A stretch of DNA of 64,000 bases from an uncultured Spirochaetaceae bacterium (GTDB taxonomy: Bacteria > Spirochaetota > Spirochaetia > Treponematales > Treponemataceae), in the NCBI GenBank assembly GCA_902792795.1, contig CADBBB010000004.1:1-64000 (forward strand), given 5' to 3'. Both the position numbers and the translations under genes were made by a program. Below are positions 56,321-64,000 of this stretch, piece by piece (position 1 is the first letter of the stretch; each line of letters opens with the position of its first letter). The notes under the pieces were generated by a model. The model saw only the letters and a list, made by a program, of their open reading frames with translations, was not told where the DNA came from and did no database searches.

Positions 56321-56756
56321 ACCTATCTTTGGTTCTTTGAGAGTCAGGCGGAATTTACAATTCCGGCGGAACCGTAAAGTTAGCGGCAAAACGCTTTCAG
56401 GTTTCGCGGTTCTTGGGTGGAACGCCTTGTTGTCAACAAGGCGATAGAACTTCCAAACGGGGATTTCTGCGGCGGCCTTGCAAAAAGGCGCGCGCGGCTC
56501 ATAGCGCCAAACCGGTTGTCAAGCGGCGTTTGACAATGAACAGGTGGTGTCGGCCATAAATGTTCCGAAATTATGGAGCGTTATGTTAGAAAATTATTCT
56601 TTTACCGTCATTCCAGTTCACCAAACAACCGCATAAAAGAGATGTGTATGCGAATCTGAGCGTCTTCTTCGAAGGGGCGAGGGTTCTGGTTTAAAGCGCA
56701 GCACATAAAACATTTTTAAGATGTCGGCAATAAGGATTGCCGGCAAGGAGAAAAAC
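56321..56756 (+). ncRNA. Long hairpin-rich leader of tuf (possible cis-regulatory RNA)
   Basis: No gene fits this 436-base stretch. It holds several inverted repeats: CGGAATT/AATTCCG (56349-56365), CGCCTTGTTG/CAACAAGGCG (56423-56443), GCCTT/AAGGC (56475-56489) and TTGTCAA/TTGACAA (56516-56536). A possible 17-codon leader peptide (56583-56636, MLENYSFTVIPVHQTTA) has a GGAG nearby but weak support. A GC-rich structured leader this long before tuf is unusual. I recognise no named RNA family. Confidence 0.4.
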
Positions 56757-57941
56757 ATGGCAAAGGAGAAGTTCGAAAGAACCAAACCTCACATGAACGT
56801 TGGTACTATTGGTCACGTAGACCATGGTAAGACTACATTGTCAGCGGCTATCACAACGTACTGCGCTAAAAAGTACGGTGACCACGCCCTCAAGTATGAC
56901 GAAATCGACAACGCTCCGGAAGAGAAAGAGCGCGGCATCACAATCAACACACGCCACCTTGAGTATCAGTCAGACAAGCGCCACTACGCTCACATCGACT
57001 GCCCGGGCCACGCCGACTACATCAAGAACATGATTACAGGAGCCGCCCAGATGGACGGAGCCATCCTCGTAGTTGCCGGAACTGACGGCGTTATGCCTCA
57101 GACAAAAGAGCACCTCTTGCTCGCCCGCCAGGTAGGCGTTCCCAAGATCATCGTATTCTTGAACAAGGCCGACATCGCCGATCCCGACATGCTCGAGCTC
57201 TGCGTTGCCGACGTTCAGGAAACTCTCGTAAAGTACGGATTCTCTGAAGACACTCCGATTATCACTGGTTCAGCTTTCAAAGCCTTGAACGAGTCTGAGA
57301 ACCCCGAGAACACAAAGTGCATCGAAGAATTGCTCACAGCCATGGACACATGGTTCGACGACCCCGTCCGCGACGAGGCCAAGCCCTTCTTGATGCCGAT
57401 CGAAGACATCTTCACAATCTCTGGACGCGGAACTGTAGTTACAGGACGCGTTGAGCGCGGCGTTGTCAACATGAACGACCCCGTACAAATCGTTGGTATC
57501 CGCCCCACACAGGACACAACTGTTACCGGCATCGAAATGTTCCAGAAGACATTGGATCAGGGTATTCCGGGCGACAACGTTGGTATTCTTCTCCGCGGCG
57601 TTGAAAAGAAAGACGTCGTTCGCGGACAGGTTTTGGCCAAGCCCGGCTCAATCCACCCGCACACAAAGTTCGAAGCTCAGATTTACGTTTTGACAGCCGA
57701 AGAAGGCGGACGCGCAAAGCCGTTCTTCTCTGGATACCGCCCTCAGTTCTACTTCCGCACAACGGACATCACTGGAACTGTAGAGTTGGGAGCCGGCGTT
57801 GAAATGGTCAACCCGGGCGACAACACAAAGATCACAGGTGAATTGATTCACCCGATCGCCATGGACGAAGGACTTAAGCTCGCCATCCGCGAAGGCGGAC
57901 GCACAATCGCTTCTGGCCAGGTTACAAAGATCATCGAGTAG
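56757..57941 (+). CDS. tuf: Elongation factor Tu
   Basis: A 394-residue EF-Tu delivering aminoacyl-tRNA to the ribosome. It has GHVDHGKTT (P-loop), the RGITIN switch, DCPGH and NKAD (guanine recognition), and barrel domains with [13 protein letters not shown]. The ATG at 56757 follows AAGGAG by 6 bases; an upstream in-frame ATG at 56721 would add 12 residues not seen in the family. It heads the S10 operon. Confidence 0.98.
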   Translation: MAKEKFERTKPHMNVGTIGHVDHGKTTLSAAITTYCAKKYGDHALKYDEIDNAPEEKERGITINTRHLEYQSDKRHYAHIDCPGHADYIKNMITGAAQMDGAILVVAGTDGVMPQTKEHLLLARQVGVPKIIVFLNKADIADPDMLELCVADVQETLVKYGFSEDTPIITGSAFKALNESENPENTKCIEELLTAMDTWFDDPVRDEAKPFLMPIEDIFTISGRGTVVTGRVERGVVNMNDPVQIVGIRPTQDTTVTGIEMFQKTLDQGIPGDNVGILLRGVEKKDVVRGQVLAKPGSIHPHTKFEAQIYVLTAEEGGRAKPFFSGYRPQFYFRTTDITGTVELGAGVEMVNPGDNTKITGELIHPIAMDEGLKLAIREGGRTIASGQVTKIIE

Positions 57942-57998
57942 TTTAATTTCCAAAGCGGAGCCTTTTGGCTCCGCTTTGGTTAGTTTTTTGGAGGAATC

Positions 57999-58307
57999 AT
58001 GGCTAATGGCAAAATTCGTGTTCGACTTCGCGCCTTTGACGTAGAGTTGATCGACCAGAGCGCTAAAGCCATCGTGCAAACAGTTCAGAAAGCTGGAGCC
58101 AAGGTCGCTGGACCCGTTCCGCTTCCTACAAGAATCAATAAGTTTACCGTGCTTCGTTCGCCTCACGTAAACAAGAAGTCACGCGAGCAGTTTGAAATGC
58201 GCACGCACAAACGCCTTATTGACATTTTGAATCCCTCTTCTGACGTAATGGATTCTTTGATGAAACTTGAACTGCCGGCCGGTGTAGACGTAGAAATTAA
58301 GCAATAA
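57999..58307 (+). CDS. rpsJ: 30S ribosomal protein S10 (NusE)
   Basis: A 102-residue S10 with [20 protein letters not shown] and the loop containing [22 protein letters not shown]. It also acts as NusE in antitermination. Ribosome site TTGGAGGA. A short imperfect repeat (AAGCGGAGCC/GGCTCCGCTTT) just before it could form a tuf-rpsJ hairpin. Confidence 0.97.
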   Translation: MANGKIRVRLRAFDVELIDQSAKAIVQTVQKAGAKVAGPVPLPTRINKFTVLRSPHVNKKSREQFEMRTHKRLIDILNPSSDVMDSLMKLELPAGVDVEIKQ

Positions 58308-58382
58308 GCGTCGCGAGGCGCTTGTTGTGATTAAAGGCACGGTCCCGTGGATCCGGGATGGCGACCTATAGGAGATTTTCAG

Positions 58383-59003
58383 ATGAAAGGTCTGATAGCA
58401 AAAAAAGTGGGCATGACCCAGGTATTCGACGAAAGCGGCAATCTGACACCAGTAACCGTGATCCGCGTCGAGCCCAACACAGTCGTTGCCACAAAGAAGA
58501 AAGAAAACTGCGGATATGACGCCGTTGTTCTTGGCCTTGACGATTTGAAGCCGTCAAAGGTGAACAAGGCTTATGCCGGACAGTTTACGGAAAATGTTAC
58601 TCCCAAAAGAACATTGAAAGAGTTCCGCGATTTTGAAGGCGAGGTTAAGATCGGCGACCAGATTGGCGTCGAGCTTTTTGAACAGACCCGTTTTCTTGAC
58701 GTTACGGCCACTTCCAAAGGAAAGGGCTTTCAAGGCGTAATGAAGCGCTGGGGCTTCCACGGAGGACGCGCCACTCACGGTTCTAAATTCCACCGCGAGC
58801 CGGGCGGAACGGGCGAATGCACCACTCCGGGCCACAGCTTCAAGAACATCAAGTTGCCGGGCCGCATGGGTACTGAGCGCGTTACGGTTCAAAACCTTCG
58901 CATTGTCAAGATTGACCCTGAGTTGAAGGTTATCATGGTTCGCGGGGCTGTCCCCGGGAATAGAAACTGCACGCTGATCGTCAAGTCCGCGGTTAAGAAA
59001 TAA
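58383..59003 (+). CDS. rplC: 50S ribosomal protein L3
   Basis: A 206-residue L3 with MKGLIAKKVGMTQVFDESG, the GFQGVMKRWGFHGGRATHGS rRNA-reaching loop and PGRMGTERVTVQN. The ATG at 58383 follows TAGGAG; a longer frame from 58347 adds 12 residues outside the family. An early assembly protein. Confidence 0.97.
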   Translation: MKGLIAKKVGMTQVFDESGNLTPVTVIRVEPNTVVATKKKENCGYDAVVLGLDDLKPSKVNKAYAGQFTENVTPKRTLKEFRDFEGEVKIGDQIGVELFEQTRFLDVTATSKGKGFQGVMKRWGFHGGRATHGSKFHREPGGTGECTTPGHSFKNIKLPGRMGTERVTVQNLRIVKIDPELKVIMVRGAVPGNRNCTLIVKSAVKK

Positions 59004-59020
59004 GGCGGAGGAAAAGATTT

Positions 59021-59659
59021 ATGGAAAAGAAAGTCTATTCAACCGATGGAAAAGAGCTGCGTACGATTTCACTTGACGACAAAGTATTCGGCCTGCCGAT
59101 AAATGAGGACGTCATTTATTACGCCATCACAAACGAATTGGCAAACAAGCGTGTCGGAACGGCTTGCACAAAGACCCGCGCCGAAGTGCACGGATCAAAC
59201 AAAAAGCCGTATAAGCAGAAGGGAACAGGAAACGCCCGCCGCGGCGACAAGAAGTCTCCGATTACGGTTGGCGGAGGAACTATCTTTGGACCTAAGCCCA
59301 GAGATTACAGCTACTCACTTCCCAAAAAGGAAAAGCGCCTTGCGATGAAATCCATCTTAAGCATGCAGGCTCAGAGCGACAGGCTTGTCGTTGTTGAGGA
59401 TTTCACTGTAGAAAGCGGAAAGACAAAAGACTTGGTCAAAATTCTTGACAACTTCGCCAAGGACGAGCGCACAGTCATCATTCTCAAGGATGACGACGCC
59501 AAGATCAAGCAGGCTGGACGCAACCTTTACAAGGTTCATTTCCTTTCATACAACCGCCTGAGAGCGCATGATTTGTACTACGGCCGCAAGGTTATCTTGC
59601 TTGAAAGCGCCGCCAAGAATCTCAGCGACTTTTACGCGGACAACAAGGAGGCTGAATAA
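59021..59659 (+). CDS. rplD: 50S ribosomal protein L4
   Basis: A 212-residue L4. The exit-tunnel loop shows TKTRAEVHGSNKKPYKQKGTGNARRGD. In many bacteria L4 represses the S10 operon; no matching leader was identified here upstream of rpsJ. It begins 17 bases after rplC with AGGCGGAGGA. Confidence 0.96.
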   Translation: MEKKVYSTDGKELRTISLDDKVFGLPINEDVIYYAITNELANKRVGTACTKTRAEVHGSNKKPYKQKGTGNARRGDKKSPITVGGGTIFGPKPRDYSYSLPKKEKRLAMKSILSMQAQSDRLVVVEDFTVESGKTKDLVKILDNFAKDERTVIILKDDDAKIKQAGRNLYKVHFLSYNRLRAHDLYYGRKVILLESAAKNLSDFYADNKEAE

Positions 59660-59661
59660 TT

Positions 59662-59940
59662 ATGGAATTCACGGACATTCTTATTGAGCCTGTAGTGACT
59701 GAAAAAGCCAACGCCTTGCGCGAGGAGAACAAGTATGTTTTCATCGTTCGCCCTGACGCGAGCAAGATTCAGATCAAGGAAGCCGTAAGAAAGCTTTTCA
59801 ACGTAAAAGTTCTTTCTTGCACGACAATCAACGTGGCCGGAAAAACAAAGCGCCTTCGCGGAAGCAAGGGCAAGACTCCGAGCTACAAGAAAGCCATCGT
59901 GCGCGTAGCCGAGGGCGAAACAATTAAGTTGTTCGAATAG
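59662..59940 (+). CDS. rplW: 50S ribosomal protein L23
   Basis: A 92-residue L23 with ILIEPVVTEKA, YVFIVRPDASKIQIKEAVRKLF and a basic RLRGSKGKTPSYKKA loop. It lies at the exit-tunnel rim and docks trigger factor and SRP. It starts 2 bases after the rplD stop; the ribosome site AAGGAGG lies inside rplD. Confidence 0.97.
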   Translation: MEFTDILIEPVVTEKANALREENKYVFIVRPDASKIQIKEAVRKLFNVKVLSCTTINVAGKTKRLRGSKGKTPSYKKAIVRVAEGETIKLFE

Positions 59941-59970
59941 GGCAACAGATAGATAACTAAGGGGAATCAG

Positions 59971-60795
59971 ATGGCTCTTAAAGTATTTAAGCCAATTACA
60001 CCTGGTACTCGCGGACGTGTTGACCTCCGCAGGGACGACCTGACAGCCGACAAACCCGAAAAGAAATTGACTTCAGGCAAAGTGTCCCGCGGCGGACGCG
60101 GCGCTGGCGGACGCATTTCTGTGCGCCACCAGGGCGGCGGTCACAAGCAGAGATACCGCATAATTGATTTCAAGCGAAACAAGCACGGAATCCCGGGAAC
60201 TGTTCACTCAATTGAGTACGATCCCAACCGCAGCGCCAATATCGCCTTGATTTATTACGCCGACGGAGACAAGCGCTACATCATCGCGCCCAAAGGCCTC
60301 ACGGTCGGAATGAAGATTATGGCCGGCGAAAACGCCGCTCCTACAGTTGGAAACGCTTTGCCGCTTGGCGCGATTCCGGTTGGTTTCACGGTTCACAACA
60401 TTGAGTTGAACCTTGGCCGTGGCGGACAGCTTGCCCGCTCAGCCGGCGCTTCAGCCCAGATCGCCGCCAAAGAAGGCGACTATGTTGTAATCCGCCTTCC
60501 TTCAAGCGAATTGCGCAAAGTTCACGCCAGATGCTATGCGACCATCGGCGTTGTCGGCAACGAAGACCACATGAACGTTCAGCTTGGAAAAGCCGGACAC
60601 CGCCGCTGGATGGGCGTTCGTCCTACAGTTCGCGGTATGGCGATGAACCCGGTTGACCACCCGCTTGGTGGCGGTGAAGGCGCCGGAAAGGGACGCAATC
60701 CGGTTACTCCTTGGGGCCAGCCTTGCAAGGGTTACAAGACCCGCAACAAGCGCAAGCCGTCGAATAATTTCATTATTTCACGTCGCAAGAAATAG
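59971..60795 (+). CDS. rplB: 50S ribosomal protein L2
   Basis: A 274-residue L2 near the peptidyl transferase centre, with [21 protein letters not shown]-like start, [18 protein letters not shown], the conserved [21 protein letters not shown] and [12 protein letters not shown]. Ribosome site AAGGGG. Length is standard. Confidence 0.98.
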   Translation: MALKVFKPITPGTRGRVDLRRDDLTADKPEKKLTSGKVSRGGRGAGGRISVRHQGGGHKQRYRIIDFKRNKHGIPGTVHSIEYDPNRSANIALIYYADGDKRYIIAPKGLTVGMKIMAGENAAPTVGNALPLGAIPVGFTVHNIELNLGRGGQLARSAGASAQIAAKEGDYVVIRLPSSELRKVHARCYATIGVVGNEDHMNVQLGKAGHRRWMGVRPTVRGMAMNPVDHPLGGGEGAGKGRNPVTPWGQPCKGYKTRNKRKPSNNFIISRRKK

Positions 60796-60809
60796 GCTAG
60801 GAGTTAACT

Positions 60810-61115
60810 GTGTCAAGATCTGTTAAAAAAGGGCCGTTTGTAGAAAAATCGCTCTATAAAAAGATTGTAGAAATGAATAAGGCTGGAGCCGCCGAAAAGA
60901 AGATGGTTAAAACATATTCTCGCTGCTCTACGATTATTCCTGAGATGGTTGGAAACACCATTTCTGTTCACAACGGAAAGTCATGGATTCCGGTTTACAT
61001 CACGGAGAACCTTGTCGGCCACAAGCTCGGCGAGTTCGCTCCCACACGTGTATTCCGCGGACATGGCGGAACTGATAAAACTGCCGCTAAGGCTCCCGCC
61101 GCGGCTGGTAAATAA
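60810..61115 (+). CDS. rpsS: 30S ribosomal protein S19
   Basis: A 101-residue S19 with a GTG start after TAGGAG. Core [41 protein letters not shown] and [12 protein letters not shown] are complete. The end has an extra Lys/Ala/Pro tail ([11 protein letters not shown]) compared with the usual 90-residue form. Confidence 0.97.
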   Translation: MSRSVKKGPFVEKSLYKKIVEMNKAGAAEKKMVKTYSRCSTIIPEMVGNTISVHNGKSWIPVYITENLVGHKLGEFAPTRVFRGHGGTDKTAAKAPAAAGK

Positions 61116-61126
61116 AGGTGGATATT

Positions 61127-61483
61127 ATGGCAGAAACAAAAGGCTATGTAGCCACTACAAAATTCCTTATTGCGTCGCCCACAAAGGTTCGCCCTGTGGC
61201 TCACGCAATTTCCAGAATGCCTTGCTCAAAAGCGGTGGCTGTTCTTGAGAACATGCCGCAAAAGGGCGCCAAGCTCATCGGCAAGACTCTTAAGTCTGCC
61301 ATGGCCAACGCTCTTGTCGCTAACGACAAGTTGGATGAAGACATGCTCTATGTAAAAGAAATTCGCGTAGACGAAGGTCCCAGACTCAAGAGAATTTGGT
61401 GCCGCGCTCGCGGAAGAGCCGATCAGTTGCTCAAGCGCATGTGTCATATTACCGTCACAGTTGCTGAAAAGGCGGGGGAATAA
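61127..61483 (+). CDS. rplV: 50S ribosomal protein L22
   Basis: A 118-residue L22 whose beta hairpin lines the exit tunnel (VDEGPRLKRIWCRARGRADQLLKRMCHITV). The start ATG at 61127 follows AAAGGTGG. The Arg-rich hairpin differs slightly from the E. coli PRAKGRAD form (CRARGRAD). Confidence 0.96.
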   Translation: MAETKGYVATTKFLIASPTKVRPVAHAISRMPCSKAVAVLENMPQKGAKLIGKTLKSAMANALVANDKLDEDMLYVKEIRVDEGPRLKRIWCRARGRADQLLKRMCHITVTVAEKAGE

Positions 61484-61486
61484 AAA

Positions 61487-62110
61487 GTGGGTCAGAAAGT
61501 TAATCCGATTGGTTTGCGCTTGGGCGTAAACAAAACATGGCAATCCCGCTGGTATGCGGATCCTCGCGAATACGCGGACTTGGTTTTGGAAGACTTTAAA
61601 ATCAGAAAGTTGGTTGGAGACCTTCCTGAATGCAAGGGCGCGGACATCGCGGAAATAGAAATTGTTCGCCACCCGCAGCGTGTTACTATTGTAATTCACA
61701 CTGCTCGCCCTGGCGTCATCATTGGCGTAAAGGGCGCGACGATTGAAAAGATAAGCGCCGACATTCAAAAGCAGCTTACAAAGAAAGTTCAAATCAAGAT
61801 TAAAGAAATCAAACGCGGCGATTTGAACGCTTCTTTGATTGCCCAGAACATCGGACGCCAGCTTATGGGCCGCGGCTCGTTCCGCAAGGCTCTCGCTGAC
61901 ATTGACTACGGCACGTTCGAAGCCTTGACCACTTACGGCAAGATTGGCGTAAAGGTTTGGGTCTACAACGGAATGAACTACGGTCATGAGCAGAACGAGG
62001 ATGCGGGTCAGATGGTGAGAAAGCCCAGACGCGACCGTCCGCAGCGTTCTTCTGATAAGTCTGAGTCTGACAAACAGACAAAAGATACTGTCGCAAAGGC
62101 AAGGAGTTAA
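61487..62110 (+). CDS. rpsC: 30S ribosomal protein S3
   Basis: A 207-residue S3 with GTG start and the signature [12 protein letters not shown]. The KH domain shows [15 protein letters not shown] and the second domain [31 protein letters not shown]. It forms the mRNA entry channel with S4 and S5. It is slightly short at the C-terminus, where it is charged and Lys-rich. Confidence 0.97.
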   Translation: MGQKVNPIGLRLGVNKTWQSRWYADPREYADLVLEDFKIRKLVGDLPECKGADIAEIEIVRHPQRVTIVIHTARPGVIIGVKGATIEKISADIQKQLTKKVQIKIKEIKRGDLNASLIAQNIGRQLMGRGSFRKALADIDYGTFEALTTYGKIGVKVWVYNGMNYGHEQNEDAGQMVRKPRRDRPQRSSDKSESDKQTKDTVAKARS

Positions 62111-62113
62111 AGG

Positions 62114-62533
62114 ATGCCACTAGCGCCAAAAAGAGTAATGCACCGCAAGGTGCAGCGCGGCAAGCAGCATGGTTTTGCAACCCGCGACAATCATATTGAC
62201 TTTGGCGACATCGCTCTTGTCGCGATGGAACCGGCTTGGCTCAACGCTCGCGTTATCGAAGCCTGCCGTGTCGCCATCAGCCGCAAGCTTGACCGCAAAG
62301 GCAATATTTGGATTCGTGTGTTCCCGGACAAGCCGATTTCTAAGAAACCGGCCGAAGTCCGCATGGGTAAGGGTAAGGGCGCCCCTGAATTTTGGGCGGC
62401 CAACCTCAAGCCCGGAATGATTTTGTTTGAAATTGGCGGAGTTGACATTAAGTTGGCCGAACAAGCCTTGCGCTTGGCCAGCGCCAAGTTGCCGGTTTTG
62501 ACAAAGATCGCGTTTAGGCCCACGCAGGCGTAA
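62114..62533 (+). CDS. rplP: 50S ribosomal protein L16
   Basis: A 139-residue L16 with PKRVMHRKVQRGKQHGFATRDN, the VARVAISRK-type helix (CRVAISRKLDRKGNIWIRVFPDKP) and RMGKGKGAPEFWAA. It organises the A-site and tRNA acceptor arms. Ribosome site AAGGAGTTAAAGG; spacing to rpsC is 3 bases. Confidence 0.97.
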   Translation: MPLAPKRVMHRKVQRGKQHGFATRDNHIDFGDIALVAMEPAWLNARVIEACRVAISRKLDRKGNIWIRVFPDKPISKKPAEVRMGKGKGAPEFWAANLKPGMILFEIGGVDIKLAEQALRLASAKLPVLTKIAFRPTQA

Positions 62534-62545
62534 TGGAGGAATAAG

Positions 62546-62779
62546 ATGGCAGATACAAAGAAAAAGAACAACGACAAAGAACTGTCTTATGCCGAATTGG
62601 TCGCCCGCCGTGACGAGCTTAAGCAGAAATATATGGAATTGAGATTCAAGATGATCGTTTCTCATGTAGACAATCCGATGGAAAAACGCAACATGCGCCG
62701 CGAGATCGCCCGCTTGAACACGTTCATCACCCAGAAGGCCAACGCCCAAAAGGCGGAAGCCGTTGAAGCAAAGAAGTAG
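62546..62779 (+). CDS. rpmC: 50S ribosomal protein L29
   Basis: A 77-residue L29, all helical: LSYAELVARRDELKQKYMELRFKM followed by NPMEKRNMRREIARLNTFI. It docks at the tunnel exit near L23. The start carries a Lys-rich N-terminal extension. It follows rplP by 12 bases with TGGAGGA. Confidence 0.95.
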   Translation: MADTKKKNNDKELSYAELVARRDELKQKYMELRFKMIVSHVDNPMEKRNMRREIARLNTFITQKANAQKAEAVEAKK

Positions 62780-62789
62780 GAGTTGACCC

Positions 62790-63059
62790 ATGGCAGAAGA
62801 AAAGAAAGTAAAAAAAGCCAAGCGCTCTTATGTAGGACTCGTCACCAGCGACAAGATGGACAAGACCATCGTTGTGACAATCACTACAAAACGCATGGAT
62901 CCTCTTTACAAGAAATACGTAACTAGAAGCAAGAAGTGCAAGGCCCACGACGAGACTAACGACGCCCACATCGGCGACACAGTCAAGATCGTCGAGTGCC
63001 GCCCCTTGAGCAAAGACAAGCGCTGGCGCTTGGAATCAATCGTCGAACGGGCGAAGTAA
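62790..63059 (+). CDS. rpsQ: 30S ribosomal protein S17
   Basis: An 89-residue S17 with [20 protein letters not shown], the [35 protein letters not shown]-fold core. It binds 16S rRNA helix 11 early in assembly. Ribosome site TAGGAG. Length is normal. Confidence 0.97.
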   Translation: MAEEKKVKKAKRSYVGLVTSDKMDKTIVVTITTKRMDPLYKKYVTRSKKCKAHDETNDAHIGDTVKIVECRPLSKDKRWRLESIVERAK

Positions 63060-63071
63060 GGAGTTAAGATT

Positions 63072-63440
63072 ATGATTCAGATGCAGTCATGCATGACAGT
63101 AGCCGACAACTCCGGCGCCAAGATTGCCCAGTGCATTAAGGTGCTCGGCGGAACTCACCGCCGCTATGCCGGTATCGGCGACATCGTAGTGGTGGCCATT
63201 AAAGAGGCCATTCCCACTTCGACAATCAAAAAGGGTTCTATAAAGAAGGCGGTAATTGTCCGCCAAGCCAAGGAATACCGCCGCCCGGACGGAACATACA
63301 TCCGTTTTGACGACAACGCCTGCGTAATCGTGGACGATTCCAAGAACCCCGTTGGAAAGCGTATTTTTGGACCTGTTGCCCGTGAGCTTCGTGAAAAAGA
63401 TTACATGAAGATCATCTCGTTGGCTCCGGAAGTCCTGTAA
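63072..63440 (+). CDS. rplN: 50S ribosomal protein L14
   Basis: A 122-residue L14 with [17 protein letters not shown], the [29 protein letters not shown] barrel and the end [10 protein letters not shown]. It forms the bridge with 16S rRNA. Ribosome site AAGGAG. Highly conserved. Confidence 0.98.
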   Translation: MIQMQSCMTVADNSGAKIAQCIKVLGGTHRRYAGIGDIVVVAIKEAIPTSTIKKGSIKKAVIVRQAKEYRRPDGTYIRFDDNACVIVDDSKNPVGKRIFGPVARELREKDYMKIISLAPEVL

Positions 63441-63451
63441 GGAGAGTTGAT

Positions 63452-63769
63452 ATGATTAAGAAATTCAAGATTCATAAAGACGACACGGTACAGGTTCTTG
63501 CCGGAAAAGACAAGGGCAAGCAGGGAAAAGTTGTCCGCGTCATCACCAAGAAAGATTCTGTGATCGTTTCTGGCGTGAACTTTGTGAAGAAGGCTATGAA
63601 GAGACGCAGCCAGCAGGATGCCGGCGGAATCGCCGACATTGAGGCGCCTATTCATATTTCAAATGTGGGCATCGTTTGCAAGAAATGCAACCGCCCTGTA
63701 AAAATTGGCTATAAGCTTGACGGAGACAAGAAAATTCGCGTCTGCCGCAAATGTGGAGAAGCGCTATAA
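63452..63769 (+). CDS. rplX: 50S ribosomal protein L24 with zinc-ribbon C-terminus
   Basis: A 105-residue L24. The KOW core ([22 protein letters not shown]) and [14 protein letters not shown] are followed by CKKC and CRKC near the end, a possible zinc ribbon. Its stop overlaps the rplE start (TAATG). An assembly initiator of the 50S. Confidence 0.96.
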   Translation: MIKKFKIHKDDTVQVLAGKDKGKQGKVVRVITKKDSVIVSGVNFVKKAMKRRSQQDAGGIADIEAPIHISNVGIVCKKCNRPVKIGYKLDGDKKIRVCRKCGEAL

Positions 63770-64000
63770 TGGCAAATTACGTACCCCGGCTTAAGAAAGT
63801 CTATAAAGACACTATCGCTCCCGAACTCTTCAAGGAGTTGGGATATACATCACCCATGCAGATTCCCGCGATCAAAAAGATTGTGGTGAGCATGGGCGTT
63901 GGCGAAGCTCTCGGAAATAAGAAACTTCTTGACGCCGCAGTCGCTGACTTGACACAAATCACAGGTCAGAAAGCGGTCAAGACAAAGGCAAAAAAATCGA
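63769..64000 (+). CDS. rplE: 50S ribosomal protein L5 (partial)
   Basis: The first 77 codons of L5 are present: a [20 protein letters not shown] start, [17 protein letters not shown] and [17 protein letters not shown]. The gene overlaps rplX by one base and continues beyond the window. L5 contacts 5S rRNA and P-site tRNA. Confidence 0.96.
   Translation, partial: MANYVPRLKKVYKDTIAPELFKELGYTSPMQIPAIKKIVVSMGVGEALGNKKLLDAAVADLTQITGQKAVKTKAKKS

Noticed and set aside
56583-56636. 17-codon leader peptide in the tuf leader
   Set aside because: It has a nearby GGAG but no conserved stop-hairpin arrangement and no codon run suggesting attenuation; mentioned only within the leader entry.

Overview
The window looks like the chromosome of a spirochaete close to Treponema, with moderate GC outside one AT-rich island. 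The evidence is the gene order rpmG-tRNA-Trp-secE-nusG-rplKAJL-rpoBC-rpsLG, the asparagine at the rifampicin-cluster position equivalent to E. coli RpoB Ser531 (a known spirochaete trait), and several very large, repeat-rich lipoproteins. The genus is an inference; no rRNA gene is present to settle it.

Layout. (1) 1-2850: tail of a LemA protein, two TPM/YgcG-type membrane proteins and nicotinate phosphoribosyltransferase. (2) 3067-11497: an overlapping four-gene set: Cache-HAMP class III adenylate cyclase, FecR-domain repeat protein, outer-membrane barrel and lipoprotein. (3) 11641-25406: two giant lipoproteins with Pmp-like Gly-Gly repeats. Their C-termini are C-type-lectin-like (FGE-sulfatase in one; FGE-sulfatase plus DUF1566-like in the other). 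Between them lie a MazF-type toxin-antitoxin pair, a GNAT toxin-like pair, a DUF2442 gene, a KilA-N remnant and stubs of deleted lipoprotein genes. The last codons of both giant genes look like variable regions of a diversity-generating retroelement (DGR), but no reverse transcriptase or template repeat is in the window. (4) 25466-31614: ptsI, der, a MerR regulator, an Rsm22-like methyltransferase and a diguanylate cyclase. (5) 31759-43381: an AT-rich leftward defence island: half-S, hsdM, dinD, an ATPase-Toprim protein, hsdS, an ORF6N-PLD protein, a membrane protein, hsdR and a YgjP-type metallopeptidase. (6) 43634-64000: two tRNAs and the rpmG to rplE ribosomal/RNA polymerase region, with a frameshifted nusG and a long structured tuf leader.

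How the parts work together. The last region is core expression machinery, with structured leaders and intercistronic hairpins that probably set protein ratios. The defence island is one translationally coupled operon with a full S subunit and a half-S subunit. The 11641-25406 region reads as a surface-diversification locus: long beta-helix-like stalks carry lectin-fold tips with unusual terminal codons, and stubs plus a shared 41-bp hairpin repeat mark past gene loss. The most novel candidates are this locus, the paired palindromes at the ORF6N gene, two leaderless-looking promoters and the nusG frameshift.
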